64,000 nucleotides of DNA from an uncultured Blastocatellia bacterium (GTDB lineage Bacteria > Acidobacteriota > Blastocatellia > HR10), in assembly GCA_937934295.1 (NCBI GenBank), contig CALHAI010000014.1, positions 79,815 through 143,814 of the forward strand, read 5' to 3'. The translations under genes and the position numbers were made by a program. The notes beneath the pieces were generated by a model, which saw only the letters and a list, made by a program, of their open reading frames with translations, did not search any database and was not told the DNA's origin. The number at the start of each line of letters is the position of its first letter. Position 1 is the first letter of the stretch. Below are positions 54,314 through 63,333 of the stretch, in pieces.

Positions 54314-57300
54314 ATGGGAATCCTGCCGATGAGGGCTCGTCGAAGATTCCTCGGGCTTCTCTGTTGTGCGCTCCTCATGGGAGGAGTTCAGCCGCTTCTG
54401 TCGCCCTTGGCGTTGGGAACGGCTCAGGAGCGCGCGCTGCGGTACGATCCGAAGCTCTATCAGGCGATGCAGTGGCGCTTGATCGGACCGTTCCGCGGCG
54501 GGCGCGTGACGGCCGTCGCCGGCGTGCCGAGTCAGCCGATGACCTTCTATATGGGCGCGACCGGAGGCGGCGTTTGGAAGACCGAAGACGGAGGCATGAC
54601 TTGGCGGAACATCTCCGATGGGTACTTCAAGACGGGTTCGATCGGCGCGATCGCCGTCGCCGATTCGGACCCGAACGTCATTTATGTCGGCACGGGCGAG
54701 GCGTGTCCGCGCGGTAATGTCTCGCATGGGGATGGCGTGTATAAATCCACCGATGGGGGGCGGACGTGGGTGAACGTGGGATTGCGCGATGCGCGCCATA
54801 TCGCGCGGATTCGTATCCATCCGCAGAACCCGGATCTGATCTACGTCGCCGCGCTCGGGCACGTCTTCGGCCCCAATGAGGAACGCGGCATCTTTCGTTC
54901 CAAAGACGGAGGGAAGACGTGGGAGAAGGTCCTCTACGTGGATGAGAAGACGGGAGCGAGTGATCTGGCCATGGATCCGACCAACCCCCGCATCCTCTAT
55001 GCCGCATTCTGGCAGGTCTTGCGTCAGCCCTGGGCGCTTGTGAGCGGTGGCCCCGGCAGCGGGCTTTATAAGACGACCGATGGCGGTGACACGTGGACTC
55101 CGTTGACGAATGGGCTCCCGCAAGGGATCAAGGGGCGCATTGGGGTCGCCGTCTCTCCAGCGCGACCCGATCGCGTCTGGGCCATTGTGGAGGCCGAGGA
55201 TGGGGGCATCTTCCGCTCTGACGATGGAGGGCGCAGTTGGCGGCTCGTGAATCGGGAGCGAAAGTTGCGCCAACGCGCGTGGTACTATTCGCACATCTAC
55301 GCCGATCCGAAGGATCCCGATACGGTCTACGTCCTCAACGTGCAATTCTTCAAATCCATTGATGGCGGGCGCACCTTCGACATCACCATCCGCGCGCCGC
55401 ATGGAGATCATCACGACCTCTGGATCAATCCGAACAATCCACAGATCATGATCAACGGCAATGATGGCGGAGCCAACGTCACGTTCAACGGAGGGCAGAC
55501 GTGGTCGCCGCAGAGCAATCAGCCGACGGCGCAATTCTATCGCGTGGCCGTGGACAATCGGTTCCCCTACTACGTGTATGGTGCGCAGCAGGACAATACG
55601 ACCGTCGCCATCGCCAGTCGCACGACGGGCCCGGGCATTGATCGGCCCGATTGGTATCCGGTCGGTGGCGGCGAGAGCGGATATGTGATCCCGCATCCGC
55701 AGGACCCGAATATCGTCTACGCGGGCAGCTATGGCGGACTCATCACCCGATACGACCATCGCACGCGACAGGCGCGTAACATCACGGCCTGGCCGCAGAC
55801 GGCCGTCGGCGAAGCGGCCAAGAATCTGAAGTATCGCTTCCAGTGGAACGCGCCCATTCTCATCTCCCCGCATGATCCAAAGGTCCTCTATCACGCAGCG
55901 CAGGTGCTGTTGAAATCGACCGATGAGGGGCAGACCTGGCAGGAGATCAGTCCCGATCTCACGCGCAACGACAAGAGCAAGCAGGACTATTCCGGCGGAC
56001 CGATCACGCGGGACAACACGGGCGTGGAAGTCTATGGTACGATCTTCGCCCTGGCCGAATCGCCGCGTCATGCCGGCGTCATTTGGGCAGGCACCGATGA
56101 CGGGCTCGTCTGGATCACGCGCAATGGGGGAAAGAACTGGGAGAACGTGACGCCCAAGGAGCTGCCCGAATGGGGGACGGTCAATGCAATCGAAGCTTCC
56201 CCGCACGATCCGGCGACGGCCTACATCGCCGTGCATCGCTATCGGCTCGACGACTATCGGCCCTATCTCTTCAAGACGAATGATTACGGGAAGACGTGGA
56301 AGAAGATCACGCGCGGCCTGCCCGAGAACGACTTCGTGCGCGTCGTGCGCGAGGATCCAGTGCGACGCGGCCTCCTCTACGCCGGGACGGAGACGGGCGT
56401 CTATGTCTCCTTCGACGATGGCGAGACGTGGCAGTCGCTGCAACTGAATCTGCCGGTCGTTCCGATCCACGATCTCGTGGTGAAGGACACGGATCTTGTG
56501 GCGGCGACGCATGGGCGCTCGTTCTGGATCCTGGATGATCTGACGCCGCTGCGCGAGCTGACGGATTCGGTCGCACAGGCTGACGTCTATCTCTTCACGC
56601 CGCGCCCGACCTATCGCATGGAGGGGGGAAGCGCTGATATTCCGGGCCTGGGGAAGAATCCGCCCAACGGCGTGATCGTCTACTACGTCTTCAAGCAGAA
56701 GCCCGAGGGCGAGGTGAAACTCGAATTCCTGGACGCGCGGGGTAACATCATTCGGACGTTCAGCAGTCACGCCCGCGAGGAAGAAACCCCGCCCTCCCCG
56801 ATGGCGGAGTTCTTCGGGCTGGGGCCAACGCCACAACGAGTTCCCGCCGAGGCCGGCATGAACCGATTCGTGTGGGACTTGCGGTATCCCGATCCCGTGC
56901 GCGTGCCCGGCGCGGTCACGTGGGGGAGCGTGCGGGGACCGAAAGTCGTGCCGGGCACATATCAGGTGCGCCTCATTGTCGGCGGTCGGACGCTCGTCCG
57001 CTCCTTCGAGGTGAGGAAGGATCCACGCGTGACGACGACGCAGGAAGAGTTGCAGGAGCAGTTCGATCTCCTCATGCAGATCCGCGATGCGCTCAACGAT
57101 GTTCACGCGGCGGTGAATCAATTGCGCGATGTGCAACGCCAGCTCGAGGAGCTGACCAAGCGCCTGAGCAATCATCCGCAAGGGCGAACGCTCGCCGATT
57201 CGACCCGCGCGCTCCGGGAGCGGCTCACGCGCATCGAGGAGGAGCTGCTGCAGACGCGGAACGAAGCGCCACAGGATCCGCTCAACTTCCCGCCCAAGCT

Positions 57301-57514
57301 CAACAATCAACTGATCACGCTCTATGGCGTCGTGGCCAGCGCCGACGCGCGTCCGACGGCGGCCGCTCGGGCGCGGTGGGAAGAGCTGAGGGCGCAGGTC
57401 GCGCGACAGCTTAGTGATCTCCGGCAGATCTTAGATCGAGACCTCGCTGACGTGAACAGGCGCATGAGGGACCTGGGCGTTTCGCCCATCTTCGTCACGG
57501 CGCCTCGGCAGTGA
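54314..57514 (+). CDS. Secreted BNR/Asp-box repeat (VPS10/sortilin-like) protein
   Basis: 1066 residues. Basic N terminus and signal peptide (FLGLLCCALLMGGVQPLL). About eleven Asp-box motifs of the S/KxDGGxTW type run from residue 85 to 720 (KTEDGGMTW, KSTDGGRTW, RSKDGGKTW, KTTDGGDTW, RSDDGGRSW, KSTDEGQTW, KTNDYGKTW, VSFDDGETW), indicating a beta-propeller. After a beta-rich domain (about 760-900) comes a coiled-coil C terminus (LRDVQRQLEELTKRLSNHPQ). Large proteins of this kind are common in Acidobacteriota and Bacteroidota; they may be sialidase-like binding or hydrolytic proteins, but catalytic residues cannot be assigned. Start ATG 54314 follows AGGAGGGGGG. Confidence 0.88.
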   Translation: MGILPMRARRRFLGLLCCALLMGGVQPLLSPLALGTAQERALRYDPKLYQAMQWRLIGPFRGGRVTAVAGVPSQPMTFYMGATGGGVWKTEDGGMTWRNISDGYFKTGSIGAIAVADSDPNVIYVGTGEACPRGNVSHGDGVYKSTDGGRTWVNVGLRDARHIARIRIHPQNPDLIYVAALGHVFGPNEERGIFRSKDGGKTWEKVLYVDEKTGASDLAMDPTNPRILYAAFWQVLRQPWALVSGGPGSGLYKTTDGGDTWTPLTNGLPQGIKGRIGVAVSPARPDRVWAIVEAEDGGIFRSDDGGRSWRLVNRERKLRQRAWYYSHIYADPKDPDTVYVLNVQFFKSIDGGRTFDITIRAPHGDHHDLWINPNNPQIMINGNDGGANVTFNGGQTWSPQSNQPTAQFYRVAVDNRFPYYVYGAQQDNTTVAIASRTTGPGIDRPDWYPVGGGESGYVIPHPQDPNIVYAGSYGGLITRYDHRTRQARNITAWPQTAVGEAAKNLKYRFQWNAPILISPHDPKVLYHAAQVLLKSTDEGQTWQEISPDLTRNDKSKQDYSGGPITRDNTGVEVYGTIFALAESPRHAGVIWAGTDDGLVWITRNGGKNWENVTPKELPEWGTVNAIEASPHDPATAYIAVHRYRLDDYRPYLFKTNDYGKTWKKITRGLPENDFVRVVREDPVRRGLLYAGTETGVYVSFDDGETWQSLQLNLPVVPIHDLVVKDTDLVAATHGRSFWILDDLTPLRELTDSVAQADVYLFTPRPTYRMEGGSADIPGLGKNPPNGVIVYYVFKQKPEGEVKLEFLDARGNIIRTFSSHAREEETPPSPMAEFFGLGPTPQRVPAEAGMNRFVWDLRYPDPVRVPGAVTWGSVRGPKVVPGTYQVRLIVGGRTLVRSFEVRKDPRVTTTQEELQEQFDLLMQIRDALNDVHAAVNQLRDVQRQLEELTKRLSNHPQGRTLADSTRALRERLTRIEEELLQTRNEAPQDPLNFPPKLNNQLITLYGVVASADARPTAAARARWEELRAQVARQLSDLRQILDRDLADVNRRMRDLGVSPIFVTAPRQ

Positions 57515-57536
57515 TCGTCCCTTCGATATCCGCTGC

Positions 57537-57574
57537 GAGGCCTCTCCCCAGGGACGACAATGGGGAGAGGCCTC
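57537..57574 (+). terminator. Rho-independent-like terminator after the BNR gene
   Basis: Perfect 14-bp inverted repeat: GAGGCCTCTCCCCA (57537-57550) and TGGGGAGAGGCCTC (57561-57574), 10-nt loop, 22 bp after the stop codon. The following bases (GTTCGGTTGCCTTTCC) are T-rich but not a clean run. Confidence 0.65.
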
Positions 57575-57643
57575 GTTCGGTTGCCTTTCCCCATCGTCTG
57601 TGCTAGCTTTGCTCGCTCAGCGCGAACGCGATCGTGAGGTGGT

Positions 57644-58417
57644 ATGCCGAGGATTCTCATCACGAATGATGACGGGATTCATTCCGAGGGGATTCGGAAG
57701 TTGGAGGAGAAGCTGCAGACGGTGGGGGAGGTCATCGTCGTCGCCCCCTCGCATGAGATGAGCGCCGCCTCGCATGCCCTGACGCTCGGGCGTCCGCTGC
57801 GCATTGATCGCATTGACGATCACCACTTCGCCGTGGATGGGACGCCCACCGACTGCGTGACGCTCGCCATGTGCACGATCTTGCGCGAGGCTCCGCCGGA
57901 CATCATCGTCTCCGGGATCAATCACGGTGGAAATCTCGGCGATGATGTGCTCTATTCGGGAACGGTCGCGGGAGCCATGGAGGCGCTTGTCTACGGCCTA
58001 CCCGGCGTGGCCATCTCCCAAGTGGGGCGCGGCGAAGTGGATTTCGAGCCCGCGGCGCAATTCGCCGCGCTGCTGGTGCGCAAGGTCTTGGCCGAAGGGT
58101 TACCGGTCCGCACGGTCTTGAATGTGAATGTCCCGCGCAGGCCGATTCGCGGCGTGCGCCTCACACATCAAGGCACGCGCGTCGCCCGCATTCGCATCCA
58201 CGAGGGCGTCGATCCGCGCGGACGCCGGTATTACTGGATCGGCGAGGAGCATGCCGAGTGGAATCATGAGGAGCTGAGCGACTACGAGGCCATTCGAAAA
58301 GGGTACATTTCGATCACCCCGCTGCACAATAACCTGACGAACTTTCGTGCCCTGGAGGAATTGCACTCCTGGGCCACGCTCGCCGATGAACGCGCTCTCC
58401 CTGAACCGAAACGGTGA
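57644..58417 (+). CDS. surE: 5'/3'-nucleotidase SurE
   Basis: 257 residues. Stationary-phase survival phosphatase acting on nucleoside monophosphates. N-terminal metal motif RILITNDDGIHSEGIRKL, VVAPSHEMSAASHALT, VDGTPTDCVTLAM, and VSGINHGGNLGDDVLYSGTV all match. It overlaps the pcm reading frame, and the surE-pcm pairing is well known from E. coli, where both act in stationary-phase survival and protein repair. Confidence 0.95.
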   Translation: MPRILITNDDGIHSEGIRKLEEKLQTVGEVIVVAPSHEMSAASHALTLGRPLRIDRIDDHHFAVDGTPTDCVTLAMCTILREAPPDIIVSGINHGGNLGDDVLYSGTVAGAMEALVYGLPGVAISQVGRGEVDFEPAAQFAALLVRKVLAEGLPVRTVLNVNVPRRPIRGVRLTHQGTRVARIRIHEGVDPRGRRYYWIGEEHAEWNHEELSDYEAIRKGYISITPLHNNLTNFRALEELHSWATLADERALPEPKR

Positions 58418-59054
58418 TCCCTACGCCCACGCGCGGCATCGCATGGTGGAACGGTTGCGGGAGAGGGGGATTCGCGATCCGCGCGTCCTGGAAGCGATGG
58501 AACGCATCCCCCGACATCTCTTCGTGGAGGAGGCCTTCTGGCCTCGGGCGTATGAGGATCATCCGTTGCCGATCGGCTATGGGCAGACGATCTCGCAGCC
58601 GTACATGGTGGCGCGAATGACCGAGCTGTTGGAGGTCAAGCCGGGCGATCGCGTCTTGGAAGTCGGCGCGGGATCGGGCTATCAGACGGCGATCCTCGCT
58701 GTCCTAGGGGCGCAGGTCTATGCCATCGAGCGCATTCCGGAATTGGCGGCGCGCGCGCAAGCGCGACTCGAAGCACTTGGGATCACCAACATCGTGATTC
58801 GGGTCTCCGATGGCACATTGGGATGGGCGGAGATGGCCCCCTTCGATGGGATCCTCGTCGCCGCGGCCAGTCCCACCGTCCCACAGCCGTATCTTGAACA
58901 GCTCGCTCTCGGAGGACGACTCGTCATGCCGATCGGCGATGAGACGCAGCAACACCTCATGCGCCTGATCAAAGGAGAGCTGGAGAACCGTGTGGAATGG
59001 CATGGCGGGTGCGTGTTCGTCAAGCTCATTGGACGATACGGATGGACGGAATGA
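58386..59054 (+). CDS. pcm: Protein-L-isoaspartate O-methyltransferase
   Basis: 222 residues from ATG 58386, inside the surE 3' end; ATG 58443 would still leave the whole domain. Repairs isoaspartyl residues in aged proteins. Motifs: PRHLFVEEAFWPRAYEDHPL, IGYGQTISQPYMVARMTELL, SAM loop VLEVGAGSGYQTAILAVLG, and FDGILVAAASPTVPQPYLEQ. Stop overlaps the next start (ATGA at 59051-59054), so surE-pcm-DedA form one coupled unit. Confidence 0.92.
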   Translation: MNALSLNRNGDPYAHARHRMVERLRERGIRDPRVLEAMERIPRHLFVEEAFWPRAYEDHPLPIGYGQTISQPYMVARMTELLEVKPGDRVLEVGAGSGYQTAILAVLGAQVYAIERIPELAARAQARLEALGITNIVIRVSDGTLGWAEMAPFDGILVAAASPTVPQPYLEQLALGGRLVMPIGDETQQHLMRLIKGELENRVEWHGGCVFVKLIGRYGWTE

Positions 59055-59770
59055 GCGATTCGGGGAAAGGGTGGACATCAGAGGAGCGAGCGACGCTGAC
59101 GACCACTCAGGGCGTTGAGGAGGCGCGGGGCGTGAGGCGTCTTTCTTTCGTTCGCCTTCCTGGGCTTGTCCTGGCGCACTTCCACGCGGGGATGCGTCGG
59201 CTTTATAACTGGACGTTACGATGGGCGCGGACGCCGCAGGCCGTGCTCGCCCTCTTTCTGGTCGCGTTCGCCGAATCCTCCTTCTTCCCGATTCCTCCGG
59301 ACGCGCTCTTGATCACGATGGTCGTGGCGACGCCGCACCGATTTCTTCGCTACGCGACCGTGTGCGCACTCGGCTCGGTGTTCGGTGGGATGTTCGGATA
59401 CCTCATCGGCTATGCCTTCATGGAGGCGCTCGGCTGGCGCATCATTGATCTCTACAACGCGCACGCGCTGTGGAGGGAATTTCAGGTGAGGTATCAAGCC
59501 TATGGGACCATCTTTCTCGCCATCGCCGCCTTCACGCCGATCCCCTACAAGGTCGCGACGATCGCCTCCGGAGCGACGCGATTGGATTTCCTCGCCTTCG
59601 TGCTCGTCTCCTTGCTGGGGCGAGGGACGCGTTTCTTCTTGGTCGCCGGACTGCTGCGTCTTTTCGGGGAGCCCATCCGGGCGTTCATCGAGCGATATTT
59701 CGACCTCCTCTCGCTCCTTTTCGTGCTGCTACTGATCGCGGGATTTCTTGTCCTCGGATACCTGCAGTGA
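59051..59770 (+). CDS. YqaA/DedA (VTT-domain) family membrane protein
   Basis: 239 residues from ATG 59051, overlapping pcm by 4 bp. After a polar N terminus of about 55 residues come membrane segments with the family signatures VAFAESSFFPIPPDALLITM, GSVFGGMFGYLIGYAFMEAL, the re-entrant FLAIAAFTPIPYKVATIASG and LVSLLGRGTRFFLVAGLLRLFG. DedA/VTT proteins move lipids such as undecaprenyl phosphate or phosphatidylethanolamine across the inner membrane. Exact substrate unknown. Confidence 0.88.
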   Translation: MSDSGKGWTSEERATLTTTQGVEEARGVRRLSFVRLPGLVLAHFHAGMRRLYNWTLRWARTPQAVLALFLVAFAESSFFPIPPDALLITMVVATPHRFLRYATVCALGSVFGGMFGYLIGYAFMEALGWRIIDLYNAHALWREFQVRYQAYGTIFLAIAAFTPIPYKVATIASGATRLDFLAFVLVSLLGRGTRFFLVAGLLRLFGEPIRAFIERYFDLLSLLFVLLLIAGFLVLGYLQ

Positions 59771-59788
59771 CTGATCGCGCGCGGATCC

Positions 59789-60328
59789 TCACGGGCGCGC
59801 TCTGGTCGGTTCGAGAGCTTTCATCATTCGAAGGGCGTCCTTCTCGCCCAGATAGTACCCCTTCACCCGCCCGAGCACCACGTAGCCCTGCTTTGTGTAA
59901 AAGCGAATCGCGCGGGTGTTGTCCACCGCCGTTTCCAGGAAGATAGCGCGAGCGCCGCAACGCCGGAGTCTCGCTTCCGCCTCTTGGAGGAGGAGGCTTC
60001 CGAGGCCTCGCCCTTGCCAATCGGGATGCACGTCTATGGTCACGAGGTGGCCGACGCGAACCTTGGTGCGCTCCGACGGAGGCACCCCACGCGATCTTTT
60101 GGATCGCGTGGGGACCCCGTCCGTGGGGAGGCGTCCGATCTCGAGGCGTGCGATGAGGAAGCCCACGATCTCGCGTTGTGGTCCTTCGGCGACGATCGCG
60201 AAGGCGCGGCGATCTCCGAGGTACAAGCGCATCTCACGGGCCGTATAGGCGATACCCGGCGGGAAACAGAGTCGGTCGATCTCGCAAAGGCGAGCGAAAT
60301 CTTCCGGGCGATAGTCGCGCAGGATCAT
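59789..60328 (-). CDS. rimI: GNAT N-acetyltransferase (RimI-like)
   Basis: 179 residues. Acetyl-CoA loop in VTIDVHPDWQGRGLGSLLLQ, and ALETAVDNTRAIRFYTKQGY-type C-terminal motif (LETAVDNTRAIRFYTKQGY) with YYLGEKDALRM, as in RimI which acetylates ribosomal protein S18 N-termini. About 25 residues (GRLPTDGVPTRSKRSRGVPP and following) are inserted between strands 3 and 4 and are encoded by a perfect palindrome (60085-60113). It overlaps the nadD stop by 4 bp. Confidence 0.82.
   Translation of the reverse strand: MILRDYRPEDFARLCEIDRLCFPPGIAYTAREMRLYLGDRRAFAIVAEGPQREIVGFLIARLEIGRLPTDGVPTRSKRSRGVPPSERTKVRVGHLVTIDVHPDWQGRGLGSLLLQEAEARLRRCGARAIFLETAVDNTRAIRFYTKQGYVVLGRVKGYYLGEKDALRMMKALEPTRARP
60085..60113. 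repeat. Perfect 12-bp palindrome with 5-nt loop inside rimI
   Basis: CCCCACGCGATC (60085-60096), loop TTTTG, GATCGCGTGGGG (60102-60113). On the coding strand it specifies part of GVPTRSKRSRGVP, a stretch absent from typical RimI, so it looks like an in-frame inserted palindromic element. No second copy was noticed by eye in this window. Confidence 0.7.
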
Positions 60329-61089
60329 CGGTAAAGTCCGGTCGCCCGAATGTAGGCTGCGACCGATTCGGGAACGAGCGCGGCGATGGATTCGCCCGTT
60401 CGGATTCGCCGTCGCACCTCCGTCGCCGAGATGGCCTTCAGATCCTCGGGCAGCTCCAGGCAGGCGATGCGCGAGCGGAAGCGCGCGGTCTCTTCATCCA
60501 GGAGCTGTTCAAGGGCGGAGCACGCGAATTGACCTCGGGCGGCGACGATCATTCGGCTCGCCGAGAAGAGATCTTCCAGCACCTCCACCCGATCGCGATA
60601 GGGGGTGTAATAGCGACCGAGATAACGCCCTTCGCGATCGAGAAGGCGTCCGAAGGTGTCCGAACCGACGAGGAAGACGATCTCCGATGTCGCGTACTCG
60701 CGTCGCAGTGGCCGGATCAGATCGGCGAAGAAGGGGTGACTGGCCACGCCGATGGCGATCGCCGGATCAGTCTCGAACGCCACGAGAAGCATCGCCGCGC
60801 GGTCTTCAAGCGGCGCCTCGTACGCTCGCTTGTCGGCATTGGTGAGACCGGGAAGAAGGGCGATCGCCTCCAGATGGAAGTGTTCGCGCGCGCGCGCGAT
60901 GATCTCGACATGGGCGCGTGTGAGCGGATTAAACGAGGCGGGGAAGACACCCAAACGGGGTGGCGGCTGCTGCAAGCGACGAATCCAGGCGATCGTCGGC
61001 GCATCCGTCGGCGAGAGCGCGGCAATAGCCCGACGGATGCGTACCTTCAGGGCCTCGACATCAAGCATTTGTTCGTTCGCCTTTGACAT
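60325..61089 (-). CDS. nadD: Nicotinate-nucleotide adenylyltransferase-like protein
   Basis: 254 residues. Nucleotidyltransferase fold of the NadD/CoaD type for NAD synthesis. The nucleotide-binding strand reads LGVFPASFNPLTRAHVEIIA (usually GGSFDPxHxGH, so Asp to Asn and first His to Thr), followed by VFLVGSDTFGRLLDREGRYL and the terminal ISATEVRRRIRTGESI. About 40 extra residues precede the core. Deviations in the GSFDPxH motif mean the substrate may be a related nucleotide. Operon with rimI (ATGA overlap). Confidence 0.75.
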   Translation of the reverse strand: MSKANEQMLDVEALKVRIRRAIAALSPTDAPTIAWIRRLQQPPPRLGVFPASFNPLTRAHVEIIARAREHFHLEAIALLPGLTNADKRAYEAPLEDRAAMLLVAFETDPAIAIGVASHPFFADLIRPLRREYATSEIVFLVGSDTFGRLLDREGRYLGRYYTPYRDRVEVLEDLFSASRMIVAARGQFACSALEQLLDEETARFRSRIACLELPEDLKAISATEVRRRIRTGESIAALVPESVAAYIRATGLYR

Positions 61090-61106
61090 CCCGGCATCTC
61101 GGCAGA

Positions 61107-61115
61107 ATTATATCA
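61107..61115 (-). promoter_or_regulatory. Extended -10 promoter (TGATATAAT) of nadD-rimI
   Basis: Minus strand reads TGATATAAT, 17 bp upstream of the nadD start; no clear -35. Same nine bases as the element before the dehydratase-like gene. Confidence 0.5.
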
Positions 61116-61309
61116 CGACCCGTCGCTTGGATCCCCACGTGTTGCGTTCGCCGTGGAAGAAGCCTTCCGCGGGAGCATAGCACGTGGCAATGGCCAAAGG
61201 AGACGGCCCTACAAGGAGGAAGGGAGGAGAACACAGGTGATCTTCGGCGCGCTTTCTCGCCCCTTATTCTGAAGGCACGGCTCGGTCCTCGCTCCGGAAA
61301 GACGGACAC

Positions 61310-61795
61310 TCACGAACGGGCCGATTTTCGAGGGGATTTCGTCTTCCTCCGCACTAAGCGCTTGAGTTCGGCCATGAATTCGGAGACATCTTGGAACTCC
61401 AAATACACGGATGCGAAGCGCACGTAAGCGACCTTATCCAGCTCCTTGAGCCGCCGCATGATCAGCTCCCCGATCTTCTGCGTCGGACGCTCTCGATCCG
61501 GAGAGGTGCGGACGTACGATTCGACGGCATCCACAATGGCTTCGATCTTGGCCATCGGGATGGGCCGCTTCTCGCATGCTTTCAGGATCCCTGCGAGGAC
61601 CTTTTGCCGGTCGAACGGTTCCCGCCGCCCATCTTTTTTGATGACCATATAGGGGATCTCATCGATGCGCTCATAGCTGGTGAAGCGGCGGCCGCACTTG
61701 AGGCATTCGCGTCGGCGCCGAATGGAATCGCCCTCGCGCGATTCCCGCGAATCCACCACGCGATCTTCAAGGTGTCCGCAAAATGGGCACTTCAT
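61310..61795 (-). CDS. nrdR: Transcriptional repressor NrdR
   Basis: 161 residues from ATG 61795, which overlaps the upstream flippase-like gene by 4 bp. N-terminal zinc ribbon ([20 protein letters not shown] and [18 protein letters not shown]), then the ATP-cone domain ([20 protein letters not shown] ... [20 protein letters not shown]). NrdR senses ATP/dATP and represses ribonucleotide reductase genes at NrdR boxes; no nrd gene is in the window. A basic tail ([13 protein letters not shown]) ends the protein. Confidence 0.95.
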   Translation of the reverse strand: MKCPFCGHLEDRVVDSRESREGDSIRRRRECLKCGRRFTSYERIDEIPYMVIKKDGRREPFDRQKVLAGILKACEKRPIPMAKIEAIVDAVESYVRTSPDRERPTQKIGELIMRRLKELDKVAYVRFASVYLEFQDVSEFMAELKRLVRRKTKSPRKSARS

Positions 61796-62886
61796 ACGCC
61801 CTGAGTCAGTATCGGCCCATGCCGGTCGTTTGGGCTCTCCTGCCCACTTCGGTCTCTCCCAAGGGGGGGCTCGGCGGGCGTCACTTCGGCCAGAGCCAGC
61901 TCGCGTAGGGTCGCCCAGGAGAATCCTCCGCGCCGGAGGAAATACGGGCTTACCAAGAGAGCCGGTCCGAAGCTCACCGCGTGCATGATCAACGCCATGC
62001 TCGCCGCCGCATTCCTCTCGATGCCAAGCCACATCAATCCCAGCATCGTCGTCGTATGGAACGCTCCGGCAGACCCTCCAGGCGTCGGCACTAGAGAGCC
62101 CACCATCGCGAAGCCGATGACAAATATGACGGAAGCGACTGTCAAGTGCAAGTCAAAAGCCCGTGCGACCAACCAGAAGCTCGCCGCCACAAGCCCCCAC
62201 GTCGCGAGCGTATAGGCCACCGTGCGGGCCAAGGCCCGGACATCATGCAGAATTGAAAGACCATCCGCCAGGTGACGGAAGAGGTTGAGGATAGGCCGAC
62301 GGAGTTTCTCCGAAATCCATCGGGAACGCCGTTCCAGCACCTCCAGAACCCCTTCGGCTCGAAAGCGAAAGACCAAAAGGCCCATCACACCCAAGACCGA
62401 GAGCAAAAGAGCGGCCTCTCCAAAGGGCCCGAGCACCGTGAACGGCTCGCGCGAGCCGCCTGGGCCGGAGATGAAAAGGAGGCTCACAGCGAATGCGACG
62501 GCCACTGTAATCATGTCGCAAAGGCGTTCGATGAGGATCGTCGCGAGAGTGGCGCTTGGGCGGATCCGCTCGCGTAAGCTGAGAACCAGAGGGCGCGTCG
62601 CCTCCCCAATACGTCCAAGCACGAAGATCATGGAGAAGCCGATCACGGTCGCGGCCAGGGCATTCCCTAAGGTGGGCGATCCCACAGCAGCCAAAAAGAC
62701 CCGCCATCGAAGCGCTCGCGTCAGGTAGGTCATCAGGATCAGGACAATGGCTAAAAGGACTAGGGCTACGTGCATACGCCGCAGGCTCTCTGTGACCAAA
62801 GGCCAATCGAGTCGATACCAGAAGACGCCGAGAAGCCCCGCGGCCAGAAGCAGCCAGAACATGAACGTCAATCCTTTCCGCCGCAT
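61792..62886 (-). CDS. Lysylphosphatidylglycerol synthase TM-region/UPF0104 flippase-like membrane protein
   Basis: 364 residues, about eight membrane segments. Signatures: [60 protein letters not shown] and [20 protein letters not shown] match the AglD/MprF-N family (flippase-like). These proteins flip or handle lipid-linked substrates in the inner membrane. The C-terminal 35 residues are hydrophilic and variable. First gene of the unit with nrdR. Confidence 0.88.
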   Translation of the reverse strand: MRRKGLTFMFWLLLAAGLLGVFWYRLDWPLVTESLRRMHVALVLLAIVLILMTYLTRALRWRVFLAAVGSPTLGNALAATVIGFSMIFVLGRIGEATRPLVLSLRERIRPSATLATILIERLCDMITVAVAFAVSLLFISGPGGSREPFTVLGPFGEAALLLSVLGVMGLLVFRFRAEGVLEVLERRSRWISEKLRRPILNLFRHLADGLSILHDVRALARTVAYTLATWGLVAASFWLVARAFDLHLTVASVIFVIGFAMVGSLVPTPGGSAGAFHTTTMLGLMWLGIERNAAASMALIMHAVSFGPALLVSPYFLRRGGFSWATLRELALAEVTPAEPPLGRDRSGQESPNDRHGPILTQGV

Positions 62887-62902
62887 CCCGTAGCCTGGGC
62901 TA

Positions 62903-62932
62903 AGGCTATCCGAGGTCCCAACATAGGGTCAA
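62903..62932 (-). promoter_or_regulatory. Possible promoter of the flippase-like gene and nrdR
   Basis: Minus strand TTGACC (62932-62927), 18-bp spacer, TAGCCT (62908-62903), 17 bp before the start codon. Weak -10. Confidence 0.35.
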
Positions 62933-62975
62933 GCGCGATCCCTAAGCCGGACTTTGGTCCTCTCTAGGCAGATCA

Positions 62976-63004
62976 TTGACAGACCACCGGGAAAGCCGTA
63001 AGAT
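62976..63004 (+). promoter_or_regulatory. Sigma70-like promoter of the IHF/HU gene
   Basis: TTGACA at 62976-62981, 17-bp spacer, TAAGAT at 62999-63004, 26 bp before the start codon. Confidence 0.65.
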
Positions 63005-63029
63005 AGTGCTGATGTGAGGACGAGCGACG

Positions 63030-63287
63030 ATGACGAAAGCCGACATCGCACGAGCGATCTACAATCGGCATGGTGGACTTTCAACGCGGCAAGCGGTGGC
63101 TCTTGTGGACCTGATTCTGGAGATCATTAAGAGCCGGCTAGTTCAAGGATATAAAGTCTGCCTGGGACGCGTAGGGGTGATGGAGGTCGTCGAACGCACA
63201 TCGCATCGAGGACGCCCACCATCGGGTGGGAGGAAACCGGCCACGCGCGTCCTGATCTTTCGACCCGCCCGAGCGCTGCAGGCATGA
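63030..63287 (+). CDS. HU/IHF family DNA-bending protein
   Basis: 85 residues. Helical dimerisation part [20 protein letters not shown] and [20 protein letters not shown], then the beta-arm [20 protein letters not shown]. The usual intercalation tip RNPxTG is replaced by RPPSGG, keeping a Pro at the right place, and the terminal [12 protein letters not shown] matches the family. ATG 63030 follows GAGGA. The order IHF-alpha, MerR regulator, tRNA-Pro resembles that at ihfA loci, so an IHF-alpha role is likely but the partner is not here. Confidence 0.85.
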   Translation: MTKADIARAIYNRHGGLSTRQAVALVDLILEIIKSRLVQGYKVCLGRVGVMEVVERTSHRGRPPSGGRKPATRVLIFRPARALQA

Positions 63288-63333
63288 GGTTGAGCATTCC
63301 ATGACGGGAGGCCTTGAGGGAGGGAAAAAGCGT

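Noticed and set aside
54245..57310. Open frame of 1021 codons on the minus strand, opposite the BNR gene
   Set aside because: It is the mirror of a high-GC coding strand; its translation is Arg/Asp/His-rich without domains, while the plus frame has clear Asp-boxes and a ribosome-binding site.
58414..58443. Later start codons for pcm
   Set aside because: GTG 58414 is out of frame; ATG 58443 would cut the helix before the first conserved motif, so ATG 58386 was preferred.
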